Shown piece by piece: positions 25,539 to 34,372 of a stretch of 64,000 nt of DNA. Source of the DNA: WS-2 sp036507005. Lineage in GTDB: Bacteria > Eisenbacteria > RBG-16-71-46. The position numbers and the translations under genes are program-made. The notes beneath the pieces are model-generated. The model made no database searches. It had not been told where the DNA came from and was given only the letters and a program-made list of their open reading frames with translations. Position 1 is the first letter of the stretch. Every line of letters begins with the position of its first letter. The stretch spans positions 1-64,000 of the forward strand of contig DASXQT010000070.1 of assembly GCA_036507005.1 (NCBI GenBank), given 5' to 3'.

Positions 25539-25890
25539 TGCTCGCGCCTACTTGTCGGACATTGTGGAGTCCTGCGAAGCGATCACAAACGCCGTCCGAG
25601 GCCTCGATCTCGCCGGGTATGAAGGCAATCGTCTCGTCCGCTCATCCGTCGAGCGCGAGTTCATCATCATCGGCGAAGCCGCTTCGGCGCTCGCACGGAT
25701 CGCGCCGAAGGCGTTCGATGCGATCACGCGGGCGCGCCGCATCGTGGACTTCCGTAACCAACTGACGCACGAGTATCCGACGGTCGACAACGCTCTCGTG
25801 TGGGCAATCGCCGAACACGACGTGCCGGTGCTCCGCCGCGAGTGCTCGGCACTCATGCAGGGCATTGCGCCTGCGCAAGACGCGGGCTGA
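25528..25890 (+). CDS. hepT: HepT-like HEPN ribonuclease toxin
   Basis: 120 aa, alpha-helical HEPN domain. The catalytic motif RNQLTHEY (R-x4-H followed by the modifiable tyrosine) is intact near residues 77-84; upstream REFIIIGEAASAL is typical of the family. It should cleave RNA when not neutralised by the upstream MNT protein. The module sits between the anti-sigma gene and a repeated fragment of it. Confidence 0.9.
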   Translation: MPRDARAYLSDIVESCEAITNAVRGLDLAGYEGNRLVRSSVEREFIIIGEAASALARIAPKAFDAITRARRIVDFRNQLTHEYPTVDNALVWAIAEHDVPVLRRECSALMQGIAPAQDAG

Positions 25891-25928
25891 GGACAACCAC
25901 CAACATTCAGGGCCGGGCCGCCTCACCT

Positions 25929-25988
25929 CTTCTGTCGGGAGTCACGCTCCCCGCGCGTGCGCGCCATCTACGACCCCGGCTCGCGGGC
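25929..25988 (+). repeat. relic copy of an anti-sigma gene segment
   Basis: About 60 bp nearly identical to 24621-24683 inside the anti-sigma gene (shared blocks such as TCGGGAGTCACGCTC and ATCTACGACCCCGGCTCGCG), with one inserted C and a few substitutions. The copy is out of context, in the 109-nt gap between HepT and the large secreted protein gene. With the source copy it forms a direct repeat around the 3' part of the anti-sigma gene and the whole TA module. Confidence 0.8.
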
Positions 25989-25999
25989 GGCGCCGGCGC

Positions 26000-28900
26000 C
26001 TACTTCACGATGAGGGCCTTCGCCACTCCCACGCGGGGTCCCTGGGTGAGGCGCACGAAGTAGAGCCCGGCGGGGAGCCGGTCGCCTACGTCGATCCGGT
26101 GGCGGCCGGGCCCGAGCGGGCCGACCTCCCGCAGGGTAACGCGCCGGCCGGACACGTCCAGCACCTCGAGCCTCGCCCGCTCACCTTCCCCGAGGCTGAA
26201 CTCGACGCTCAAGCGGTCGCGCGCGGGGACGGGCATGACCCCGTGCAGGGCGAAGCCGGACCGCGGCCGCTCTTCCAGCGTTGCGGACATCTCCTGGCTC
26301 TGCGCCACCGGACCGCTCGCCTCGATGTGCAGCAGCGCCACTCCCGCCTGGTTCCCGTCGAACGCCCACGCGGTCCGGTGTCCGGTCCCCGTCACCACGA
26401 ATGCCAGCGCGTTCCCGCTCGCCCAGCCCGCCCGGCTCACCACCTCCTGCACCACGGCCGAAAGGTCGGGCGTGCGCTGGTTCTCCCCCACCTCCCCCAC
26501 CGCCCAGGGCGCCGGAGCCCAGCTCACCGAAGCCGCCGTCCGCGCCCGCGACGTGACGTTGGCGGTCGTGGCCGTGAACGTCCCCGCGTTGTCCGCTGCC
26601 TGGCCCTGGATCGTGAGCGCCGTCGCCTCGCTCTGCGCCTCCCTGGCTTCGAACTGCACGAAGGCCCGCGTGATCGTCGCCCCGCGCGGGATCGCGACGT
26701 TCGCGAAGCGCAGCCCGATCTTCTGAACCCCCGAGTCGTACACCAGCTCGATGTCCGAGCTGTAGAGCAGCACCGTCCCGGCGGCGTTCTCCTCGACATC
26801 GTCGGTCCCCGCCGCCACCCGCCGCTCCAGGGTGATCGACCCGGTCGGCGGCGGCGCCGCGGCCTTGACCACGATCGTCACCGAATCCCTGGCGCTCAGC
26901 GCCCCGTCGCTCGCCGTCAGCCGCAGCACGTAGGTACCCGGCGTCGCGAACGAGGCCCGGGTGTCGACCGCGCCCGCATCCGCGAACGCCACCGGCCCCG
27001 GCCCGCTCCCCTCGCTCCACTGGGTCGTCAGCGCCGGCGGGCTCGGCAGCCCGTCGTCCGTCACCGTCCCGTTCAGCGCGGCATCCGCGGGCAGCGTGAG
27101 GGTCTGGTTCGCCCCGGCGTCCACCACCGGCGCCGCGTTCGAAGGCGGCGGCGGCGAGCCGCTGCCCGCCTCGATGTGCAGCAGCGCCCCGCCTGTCGCC
27201 TTGCCCTCGTACGCCCATGCCGTGCGGTGCCCGGTGCCGGTCACCACCAGCGCCAGCGCGTTCCCGCTCGCCCACCCCGCGCGGTTCACCACCTCCTGCA
27301 CCACCGCCGAGAGGTCCGGCGTGCGCTGATTCGCTCCCAGCTCGCCTGCCGCCCACGGGGCCGGCGCCCAGCTCACCGCCGCCGCCGTGCGCGAGCGCGA
27401 CGACACGTTGCCGGTCGTGGCCGCGAATGTCGCCGCGTTGTCCGCCGCCTGGGCCTGGATCCTGAGCGACGTCGCCTCGCTCTGGGACTCCTTGGCCTCG
27501 AACTGCACGTAGGCCCGCGTGATGGTCGCTCCCCGCGGGATCGCGATGTTGGTGAAGCGCAGACCCACCTTCTGGAGCGAGATGTCGTACACCAGCTCGA
27601 TGTCGGTGCTGTAGAGCAGTACGGTACCGGCTGGGTCCTCCTCGACATCGTCGGTCCCCACCGACGCCACCCGCCGCTCCAGCGTGATCGAGCCGGTCGG
27701 CGGTGGCGGGGTCGCCGCGGTCACCACGATCGTCACCGAGTCCCCGGCGCTCAGCGCCCCGTCGCTCGCCGTCAGCCGCAGCACGTAGGTGCCCGGCGTC
27801 GTGAACGAGGCCCGGGTGTCGACCGCGCCCGCGTCCGCGAACGCCACCAGCCCCGGCCCGCTCCCCTCGCTCCACTGGGTCGTCAGCGCCGGCGGGCTCG
27901 GCAGCCCGTCGTCCGTCACCGTCCCGTTGAGCGCTGCGTCCGCGGGCAGCGTGAGGGCCTGGCTCGGCCCCGCGTCCACCACCGGCGCCGCGTTCGAAGG
28001 CGGCGGCGGCGGACCGCCTCCGGTCTCGACGTGAAGCAGCGCAGCTCCCGCCGGCTTGCCCTCGAACGACCACGCGGTGCGGTGCCCGCTCCCCGTCACC
28101 ACCAGCGCCAGCGCATTCCCGCTCGCCCAGCCCGCGCGGTTCACCACCTCCTGCACCACGGCCGACAGGTCGGGCGTGCGCTGATTCGGCCCCACCTCGC
28201 CCACCGCCCACGCCACCGGCGTCCAGCTCACCGCCGCCGCCGTGCGCGAGCGCGACGACACGTTGCCGGTCGTGGCCGCGAACGTCGCCGCGTTGTCCGC
28301 CGCCTGGGCCTGGATCGTCAGCGCCGTCGCCTCGCTCTGCGCCTCCTTGGCCTCGAACTGCACGTAGGCCCGCGTGATCGTCGTCCCCCGCGGGATCGTC
28401 ACGTTGGGGAAGCGCAGCCCCACCTTCTGGACCCCGAGGTCGTACACCAGCTCGATGTCCGAGCTGTAGAGCAGCACCGTCCCGGCCGCGTTCTCCTCGA
28501 CATCGTCGGTCCCCGCCGTGACCCGCCGTTCGAGCGTGATCGCCCCCGGCGGCGGCGCGGCATTCACCACGATCGTCACCGAGTCGGTGGCGCTCAGCGC
28601 CCCGTCGCTCGCCGTCAGCCGCAGCACGTAGGTGCCCGCGGCCGTGAACGAGGCCCGCGTGTCGACCGCGCCCGCATCCGCGAACGCCACCGGCCCCGGC
28701 CCGCTCCCCTCGCTCCACTGGGTCGTCAGCGCCGGCGGGCTCGGGAGCCCGTCGTCCGTCACCGTCCCGTTCAACGCCGCGTCCGCGGGCAGCGTGAGGG
28801 TCTGGCCCGGCCCCGCGTCCACCACCGGCGCCGTGTTCACCGGCGCCGCCCTCACCACGATCGTCACCGAGGCGGCGGCGCTCAGCTCCCCGTCGCTCGC

Positions 28901-30871
28901 CGTGAGCCGCAGCACGTAGGTGCCCGCGGTCGTGAACGACGCCCCGGTGTGCAGCGCGCCCGGATCCCCGAACGCGACCGGCCCCGGCCCGCTCCCCTCG
29001 CTCCACTGCGTGGTCAGCGCCGGCGGGCTCGGCAGCCCGTCCTCCGTCACCGTCCCGTTCAGCACCGCCTCCGCCGGCAGCGTGATGGTCTGGCTCGCCC
29101 CCGCGCTCACCACTGGCGCCGCATTCGGCGGCGGCGGCGGCGGAACGCCGCCCACCTCGATGTGCAGCAACGCCGCTCCCGCCGGGTTCCCGTCGAACGC
29201 CCACGCGGTGCGGTGCCCGCTGCCCGTCACCACCAGCACCAGCGCGTTCCCGCTCGCCCACCCTGCCCGGTTCACCACCTCCTGCAGCACAGCCGCAAGG
29301 TCCGGCGTGCGCTGGTTGGCTCCCACCTCGCCCGCCACCCACGCCGCCGGCGTCCAGCTCACGGCGGCCGCCGTCCGCCCCCGCGTCGACACGTTGCCCG
29401 CGGTGAACGCGAAGGTCCCCGCGTTGTCCGCCGCCTGGCCCTGGATCGTCAGCGCCGTCGCTTCGCTCTGCCCTTCCTTGGCGCCGAACTGGACGTACGC
29501 CCGGCTGATCGTCGCCCCCCGCGGGATCGTCACGTTGCTGAAGCGCATCCCGACTTTCTGGATCCCGAGGTCGTACATCAGCTCGAGGTCCGAGCTGGAG
29601 AGCGCCATGGTCCCCGCGGCGTTCTCTTCGGCGTCGTCGCTCCCCGTCGCCACCCGCCGCTCCAGGGTGATCGATCCCGCGGGCGGCCCGCTGCCGCCGG
29701 ACTCGAAGGCTCCCAGGTCGGGGGCGCTCCCCAGGTAGGCGGTCGGAGACAGGTTCACGATCGTCTCCCCTCGCCACTGGAACAGCGCCACGCCCGCGTC
29801 GATCGCCAGGCTGCCCGACTTCGGCCGGAAGTCCGAGGCCAACTGGGGGTCGAACCGCGACGTGGTGGACAGGTCCACGTTGCTGGTCTCGTTGTCGAGG
29901 CCGTTGTTCCAGAACAGGTTGTGCGCGGCGATCGAGTTCCCCGCTATGCGCCGGAACGCGCTGTTCGGGATGCTCTCGAGGATGTTGTTCACCGCCACCG
30001 TGTTCGCCCCGCCCACGACCCCGTAGAAGTCCCCGACCACCGTGTTGTTGATGAACTCGACTCGCTCCGCGATCGGCGCCCCGGTGAAGTCCTCGTTGGT
30101 GAGCTGGTCGGGCATGCACCCGACGGTCGCCCTCCCGTTCCTCTCGAACAGATTCCGCTCGACCCGGATGCGCCGGCTCGAGGAGTCGGGGGAGTCGATC
30201 AGCTGGATTCCGTCCGACCCGTTGCCGATGAACTGGTTCCCGATCACCACGATGTCGAGCGTCGGCCCGGTGTAGGGGTACATCCGGAACTCGATCCCGT
30301 CCTCGTGGTTGTTGAGCACGATGTTGTCGATGACCCGTATCGCCAGGCGGCCGTTGAGATCGATCCCGTCGTCGGTCTGGTTGCGAAACACGTTGTTGGC
30401 GATCAAGCCGCCGGAGCCGGCCGAGTAGTTGATCGCGTCCTCGGTCCCGTAGATGTGGCAGTAGCGCACGTCCACCGGCGAAGACGAGCGCACCCCCTTG
30501 ACCGCCCCGGTGATGGTGAGCCCGATCACCGCGCCGCCCGAATGCGTGCCGATGTCGAACGTCGCGTCTCCGGTGCAGCCTGGGTCGGCCGGGCAGTAGC
30601 CGACGGCCAGGCCGCTGAGCACGGTCTGGGCGATGTACGACGTGTCGCCGGTGGTCAGGAACCGCGAGGCGAACACCAGAGACTTGTTGTCGAGCCACAC
30701 CCCGCCCAGGTAGGTGCCGGGGGCGAACAGGATGGTGTCACCGCTGGCGGCCGCGGCCACCGCCGCTTGGAGGTTGGGCTGCCTGGCGGGCACGTCGATG
30801 GTCGCGGCCCACGACGGAGAGGCAGCGAGGAGACCGAAGGCGAAGAATGTGGTTGGGCGGAAGGGACGCAT
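26000..30871 (-). CDS. giant secreted beta-helix / repeat protein
   Basis: 1623 aa. Signal peptide (1-22), then a right-handed parallel beta-helix with NosD-like turns (about 25-385: GLTITG, NNVFRNQTDDGID, NTVVGDFYGVV). Four copies of a module of about 175 residues follow (about 397-572, 775-950, 1058-1233, 1345-1519), each opening ITLERRV and containing ATITRAYVQFEAKE and SGHRTAW; it resembles DNRLRE/CBM96-like beta-sandwiches. Between them lie PKD-like domains (two in tandem at 577-773, then 953-1057 and 1240-1340) with QWSEGSGPGPVAF and YVLRLTASDG. The last 75 residues are an FlgD-Ig/type-IX-like sorting module (LEVLDVSGRRV, LPAGLYFVRLTQG). Likely a cell-surface or exported adhesin or polysaccharide-binding protein. 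Its upstream region is unusually AT-rich. Confidence 0.85.
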   Translation of the reverse strand: MRPFRPTTFFAFGLLAASPSWAATIDVPARQPNLQAAVAAAASGDTILFAPGTYLGGVWLDNKSLVFASRFLTTGDTSYIAQTVLSGLAVGYCPADPGCTGDATFDIGTHSGGAVIGLTITGAVKGVRSSSPVDVRYCHIYGTEDAINYSAGSGGLIANNVFRNQTDDGIDLNGRLAIRVIDNIVLNNHEDGIEFRMYPYTGPTLDIVVIGNQFIGNGSDGIQLIDSPDSSSRRIRVERNLFERNGRATVGCMPDQLTNEDFTGAPIAERVEFINNTVVGDFYGVVGGANTVAVNNILESIPNSAFRRIAGNSIAAHNLFWNNGLDNETSNVDLSTTSRFDPQLASDFRPKSGSLAIDAGVALFQWRGETIVNLSPTAYLGSAPDLGAFESGGSGPPAGSITLERRVATGSDDAEENAAGTMALSSSDLELMYDLGIQKVGMRFSNVTIPRGATISRAYVQFGAKEGQSEATALTIQGQAADNAGTFAFTAGNVSTRGRTAAAVSWTPAAWVAGEVGANQRTPDLAAVLQEVVNRAGWASGNALVLVVTGSGHRTAWAFDGNPAGAALLHIEVGGVPPPPPPNAAPVVSAGASQTITLPAEAVLNGTVTEDGLPSPPALTTQWSEGSGPGPVAFGDPGALHTGASFTTAGTYVLRLTASDGELSAAASVTIVVRAAPVNTAPVVDAGPGQTLTLPADAALNGTVTDDGLPSPPALTTQWSEGSGPGPVAFADAGAVDTRASFTAAGTYVLRLTASDGALSATDSVTIVVNAAPPPGAITLERRVTAGTDDVEENAAGTVLLYSSDIELVYDLGVQKVGLRFPNVTIPRGTTITRAYVQFEAKEAQSEATALTIQAQAADNAATFAATTGNVSSRSRTAAAVSWTPVAWAVGEVGPNQRTPDLSAVVQEVVNRAGWASGNALALVVTGSGHRTAWSFEGKPAGAALLHVETGGGPPPPPSNAAPVVDAGPSQALTLPADAALNGTVTDDGLPSPPALTTQWSEGSGPGLVAFADAGAVDTRASFTTPGTYVLRLTASDGALSAGDSVTIVVTAATPPPPTGSITLERRVASVGTDDVEEDPAGTVLLYSTDIELVYDISLQKVGLRFTNIAIPRGATITRAYVQFEAKESQSEATSLRIQAQAADNAATFAATTGNVSSRSRTAAAVSWAPAPWAAGELGANQRTPDLSAVVQEVVNRAGWASGNALALVVTGTGHRTAWAYEGKATGGALLHIEAGSGSPPPPSNAAPVVDAGANQTLTLPADAALNGTVTDDGLPSPPALTTQWSEGSGPGPVAFADAGAVDTRASFATPGTYVLRLTASDGALSARDSVTIVVKAAAPPPTGSITLERRVAAGTDDVEENAAGTVLLYSSDIELVYDSGVQKIGLRFANVAIPRGATITRAFVQFEAREAQSEATALTIQGQAADNAGTFTATTANVTSRARTAASVSWAPAPWAVGEVGENQRTPDLSAVVQEVVSRAGWASGNALAFVVTGTGHRTAWAFDGNQAGVALLHIEASGPVAQSQEMSATLEERPRSGFALHGVMPVPARDRLSVEFSLGEGERARLEVLDVSGRRVTLREVGPLGPGRHRIDVGDRLPAGLYFVRLTQGPRVGVAKALIVK
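26310..29690. repeat. nearly identical internal tandem repeats
   Basis: Within the secreted-protein gene, a block of about 520 bp occurs four times and a PKD block of about 300 bp occurs four times. The composite unit repeats with a period of about 850 bp (27170 and 28020 starts), and long stretches are identical at DNA level, for example around the ACTGGGTCGTCAGCGCCGGC segments near 27015, 27885 and 28730. The pattern points to recent tandem duplication, and copy number may vary or be mis-assembled. Confidence 0.85.
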
Positions 30872-31384
30872 GAATCGTCAATATCATCCAGTAAAATGCG
30901 AATTGCACTGGCGACTCCACTACAATACGTAATCCTATCATAATCATGTATATGTGTTGACCCATGTTATTGTGAATAAATTCTACGGGGTGCAATTGAC
31001 ATAACGCGCGTGGACGTCGGACCACCGGGATGCCCTTCCCGGGAGCCACGCGGCGGGCCCGCAGCACAGGGGCGCTGGAGCACCGATGGGCCGGAAGGCA
31101 GGGGGGGGCCGGCGCAAGCGCGGCGCCGTCGACGGCTTGAACCGGGAGGGGCTGCCGGTGCCGAAGCCGACCTCCGAGGGGGAGTTCGTCGAGGTGGAGG
31201 CCGCCTGAACTGATGCCGCGCCGAGCCCGGCTCAGCAGAGCCGTCGATGCTCGACCCGGCATGGTGGCCTCCCAGCTTCCCCTCGTCGCTGGCGCTGATC
31301 GCGGGTGTTGGCAACCGCATGGGCCGTGCTATCGTCGGCAGGCCCTTCTTGCAGCGAGGGCCGGTGCCTCTAGGAGGTGTCCCA
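30872..31384. other. AT-rich intergenic region
   Basis: Positions 30880-31000 are strikingly AT-rich for this genome and form the upstream region of the large secreted-protein gene; no single promoter stands out. A possible 40-codon reading frame runs 31086-31208 (basic start MGRKAGGG, acidic end EFVEVEAA) but lacks supporting evidence. The DUF433 promoter is at 31308-31335. Confidence 0.5.
31308..31335 (+). promoter_or_regulatory. candidate DUF433 promoter
   Basis: TTGGCA (31308-31313), 16-bp spacer, TATCGT (31330-31335), 50 nt before the DUF433 start. Confidence 0.4.
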
Positions 31385-31624
31385 ATGAACTGGCGCGAGC
31401 ACATCACGGTTGATCCAGCAATCTGCCACGGAGCTCCTTGCTTCAAAGGAACCCGAGTGATGGTCTCCATCGTGCTGGACAACCTCGCCGCCGGCCGTAC
31501 CGTGGAGGAAATCCTCAGGGACTACCCTTCGCTTCGGCCTGAGGCCCTCCCGGCGGCCATCGCGTACGCCGCGGAGTTGGCTCGGGAGCGGATCATCGAA
31601 ATGCCCGGCTCCGACGCTGCATGA
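31385..31624 (+). CDS. DUF433 antitoxin (VapB-like)
   Basis: 79 aa. WREHITVDPAICHGAPCFKGTRVMV and LAAGRTVEEILRDYPSLRPE are the DUF433 signature, a winged-helix-like DNA-binding antitoxin normally encoded before a DUF5615 PIN-like toxin. TAGGAGGTG 5 nt upstream supports the ATG. The stop overlaps the start of a truncated toxin gene (ATGA), so the antitoxin is now an orphan. Confidence 0.9.
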   Translation: MNWREHITVDPAICHGAPCFKGTRVMVSIVLDNLAAGRTVEEILRDYPSLRPEALPAAIAYAAELARERIIEMPGSDAA

Positions 31625-31737
31625 GATTCAAGCTCGACGAGAACCTCCCAACCCGTGCAGCGGAGGTTCTGCGAGCCGCCGGCAGGCCCTCGCCGCGCCC
31701 GCCTCAGTACAGCCGCCGCAGCTCGATCCCGGTGTAG
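31621..31737 (+). pseudogene. truncated DUF5615 PIN-like toxin
   Basis: Begins MRFKLDENLPTRAAEVLRAA, exactly the DUF5615 N-terminus (conserved DENLP), but after residue 21 (AAG, where the family continues HDV) the frame runs into the 3' end of the opposite-strand SpoIID-like gene and stops at codon 39. Families of this type need about 110 residues for the PIN-like active site, so this is a dead toxin created by a deletion or rearrangement breakpoint at about 31683. Confidence 0.85.
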
Positions 31738-33074
31738 TAGCGCCGCAGGATCTCCTCGCCGATCTTGCCGGCGCGCGCCATCCCCAGCGCCCCGGTCTGG
31801 CACAGGCCTACGCCGTGCCCGGAGCCCGCGCCGGTCGCCACCACCGCGATGGCGCGCCCGGCCCTGGCATCGCGGCGCACGTCCACCTTGAACAGGTTCG
31901 AGCGCAGGATCGCGCTCCCGTTCCCGCCCCGCCTCAGCACCTGCCGCAGCGAGTACGCCGGGATCTCGATCTCGCCGGTCGTGGTGCGCACACTGAGCCG
32001 CCACACGCGGCCCGAGCGCGAGCGCGCGAGCACGCGCACGTCCACGATCTCCCCCACGCCTCCGGCGGGCAGCGGCACGCCGAACGAGGGGCCGTAGCGC
32101 GTGAGGTTGGCGGCGAACTCCTTCGCGCTCCACTCCTCGCGCCAGCGGTGGTGCGGCGAGGCGGCGCACGCATCCTCGCCGCTGTCGCGGTCGCGGCGGC
32201 TCTGGAGGTACGGAAGCGGATCGGCGGGCCATCCCTCCCACACCTCGGCGGTGATGCCGCCGCAGGTCGAGCAGTAGTTGGCGCGGATCGGCCAGCCGCC
32301 GGAGAGCGCGAGCAGGCCCCGGGTGCCAAGGACGCAGCGCGTGGCGAGCGGGCGCTCCCCTTCGACCGGCCCGTAGACCTGGTCCTCGACCGTGCCGTAG
32401 AGGTCGAACCCCTCGTCCGCGCGCCGGCCGCGGTAGAACAGCGTGTAGCTGCGGGCCGCGACGGCCTGCGCGCGCCCGGCCTCGACCAGCTCGTCCGCGA
32501 GGGCGCCGATCTCGCCCGGCACCACGCCGAGTAGGTAGGTCTCGAGCGCCAGGCGGTCGGCGATCGTGAGCTTGCCGCGCGGGTTGAGGAACACCTTGAG
32601 CGTGCCGCGCCAGGTCTTGCCGTTCCAGCGCGCGCGGCTGCTGTCGGAGCGCTCCGCCGGGTCGGCAGCGAGCCACAGCGTGTCGCCCGGCTCGAGCGAC
32701 CAGCGGCCGTCCTCTCCGAGCGCCACGACCAATCCCCTTCCGCCCGAGACGCGGATCGCGACGCCGCCGAAGTTGCCGCTCACGATCGGGCGCGGCTCCG
32801 CCCCCGGCCGCTGGATCGAGGCGCCCGTGATCTGCACCGACTCGAGCCTCAGGCTGTCGAGATCCCACGCGAGCCCGACGTCGATCGCGGGCTCGCCGTG
32901 GATCTCGAACCTCTCGGGCACGCGCGGCGGCGCGGGAGTCGGGACGCCACCCGGCGCGCGCGGGGGTTGCGGCGCGCCACCCGGCGGAGGCACGGTCGCG
33001 CACGATGCGGCGAGCGCGGCGAGGGCGACCGCGGCCGCTAGCCGGAGCGCGCCGGAGAGGAGCGCGCGCCTCAC
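31704..33074 (-). CDS. SpoIID/LytB-domain lipoprotein
   Basis: 456 aa from a GTG overlapping the anmK stop (GTGA). A lipoprotein signal ends LAALAASC (lipobox Cys about residue 24), then a Pro-rich linker and a SpoIID/LytB core: LETYLLGVVPGEIGAL, AGRAQAVAARSYTLF, NYCSTCGGITAEVW and, near the end, SGHGVGLCQTGALGMA and ILRRYYTGIEL. SpoIID is a lytic transglycosylase acting on glycan strands lacking stem peptides and releases 1,6-anhydroMurNAc ends, the substrate of the neighbouring AnmK. Activity here is inferred. Last gene of the permease-anmK operon. Confidence 0.88.
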   Translation of the reverse strand: MRRALLSGALRLAAAVALAALAASCATVPPPGGAPQPPRAPGGVPTPAPPRVPERFEIHGEPAIDVGLAWDLDSLRLESVQITGASIQRPGAEPRPIVSGNFGGVAIRVSGGRGLVVALGEDGRWSLEPGDTLWLAADPAERSDSSRARWNGKTWRGTLKVFLNPRGKLTIADRLALETYLLGVVPGEIGALADELVEAGRAQAVAARSYTLFYRGRRADEGFDLYGTVEDQVYGPVEGERPLATRCVLGTRGLLALSGGWPIRANYCSTCGGITAEVWEGWPADPLPYLQSRRDRDSGEDACAASPHHRWREEWSAKEFAANLTRYGPSFGVPLPAGGVGEIVDVRVLARSRSGRVWRLSVRTTTGEIEIPAYSLRQVLRRGGNGSAILRSNLFKVDVRRDARAGRAIAVVATGAGSGHGVGLCQTGALGMARAGKIGEEILRRYYTGIELRRLY

Positions 33075-34372
33075 GCCGCCGCTCCGGGCGTGATCTCGCC
33101 CAGCACCACGGCGCGCGCCGCACCCGTGGCCGAGGGCACGTTCCCGGGCAGGCCGCACAGCGTCTGGTGCGCGAGGAACGCAAAGGCGAGCGCCTCCTTG
33201 GCCGCCGGCGGCACGCCCAGCTCGTCGAGCGAATGGAGCCGCGCGGGCGCGAGCCTGCGCCCGAGCGCCCGCATGAGCGTCGCGTTCGCAACTCCTCCCC
33301 CGCTCGCGTAGATCGCGTCCACGCCCGCCCGCGGCACGAGGAAGCGCTTGATCGCGGCCTCCACGGCGGCGGCGGTCAGCTCGACCGCGGTCGCGAGCAC
33401 GTCGTCGTCCGCGAGCCCCATCGAGAGCCCCATCTTGCGGAGCGTGACCGCGTAGTGCTCGCCGTAGTGCTCGCGCCCGGTCGAGCGCGGCGGCGCCTGC
33501 GCGAAGAACGGGTCGGAGAGCAGCTCGGAGAGCAGCGGCTCGCTCACCGTTCCGCGCGCGGCCGCCGCCCCGCCCGCATCCTGTCGCTCAGCGCCCCGGG
33601 TGCGCAGGCTCACGAGCGCATCGAGCACCGCGTTGCCGGGGCCGGTGTCGAAGGCCAGCACCTGGTCGAGCGCGCCACCGCGCGGCAGGTAGGTGACGTT
33701 CGCTATTCCGCCCAGGTTCAAGAGCACGCGCGATTCGCTCGGCGAGCGGAACAGCCACCAGTCGGCGAGCGGGACGAGCGGGGCGCCCTCGCCGCCGGCG
33801 GCGGCGTCGCGCACCCGGAAGTTGGAGACCACGGCGATCCCGGTGCGCTCGGCCAGGATCGCGGCCGAGCCGAGCTGGAGCGTGAGCGTCGTGCCTCCCG
33901 ACTCGCGCGGCAGGTGGCGCACGGTCTGCCCGTGGGAGCCGATCGCGCTCACCGCTCCCGGATCGGTCCCGGCCTCGGCGAGCAGCTCGAACACCGCAGC
34001 GGCGTAGCGCTCGCCGAGTGCCGCATCGAGCCGCATCAACTGCTCGGGCTCGAGCGTGCGCGCCGCGGCCACGTCGAGGATCTCGCGCCGCAGCGCCGTC
34101 TCGAGCGGGGTCTCGCGGTAGGCGACGAGCGTGTGCCGGGTCTCGGGCCCGATCCCGCGGAAGCGCACCAGCGCCGCATCCACCGCGTCCGCCGAGGTGC
34201 CGGTCATGAGCCCCACCACCAGCCGCTCGTCGCGCGCGCGGTAGTCGCGCACGCCGGCGAGCGCATCGTGCGCGCCCGGCGCCGCGGGCGCGTGAGCCGC
34301 GGGCGCATGAGGCGCCGCCTTGGCCGCGCTCCCCGCGGGCGCGTGAGCCGTCCCCTTCGCCGCGCGCTTCAC
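33071..34372 (-). CDS. anmK: anhydro-N-acetylmuramic acid kinase
   Basis: Opens the anhydro ring of 1,6-anhydroMurNAc and phosphorylates it to MurNAc-6-P, feeding MurQ. VGLMTGTSADAVDAALV matches the N-terminal nucleotide loop, with SHGQTVRHLP, LNLGGIANVTY and FDTGPGNAVLD (general base Asp) following. 433 aa against about 370; the excess is an Ala/Pro/His-rich N-terminal segment (about residues 5-40). Start GTG at 34372 overlaps the upstream permease stop (GTGA); a later internal start near MTGTS would remove conserved residues, so some N-terminal extension is real or a start just before VVGLM is missing. Confidence 0.93.
   Translation of the reverse strand: MKRAAKGTAHAPAGSAAKAAPHAPAAHAPAAPGAHDALAGVRDYRARDERLVVGLMTGTSADAVDAALVRFRGIGPETRHTLVAYRETPLETALRREILDVAAARTLEPEQLMRLDAALGERYAAAVFELLAEAGTDPGAVSAIGSHGQTVRHLPRESGGTTLTLQLGSAAILAERTGIAVVSNFRVRDAAAGGEGAPLVPLADWWLFRSPSESRVLLNLGGIANVTYLPRGGALDQVLAFDTGPGNAVLDALVSLRTRGAERQDAGGAAAARGTVSEPLLSELLSDPFFAQAPPRSTGREHYGEHYAVTLRKMGLSMGLADDDVLATAVELTAAAVEAAIKRFLVPRAGVDAIYASGGGVANATLMRALGRRLAPARLHSLDELGVPPAAKEALAFAFLAHQTLCGLPGNVPSATGAARAVVLGEITPGAAA

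Noticed and set aside
26181..30698. Second long minus-strand frame of about 1500 codons
   Set aside because: It is the shifted frame of the same repeat gene; composition is Gly/Arg/Ala-rich without domains.
25865..30943. Very long open frame on the plus strand opposite the large secreted-protein gene
   Set aside because: Arg/His/Pro-rich translation typical of antisense GC-rich DNA; the minus strand gives a signal peptide, beta-helix, repeated domains and a sorting tail.
31010..31213. 67-codon plus-strand frame upstream of the DUF433 gene
   Set aside because: Low-complexity Gly/Arg/Pro translation and no ribosome site; the shorter 31086-31208 frame is only mentioned as possible.
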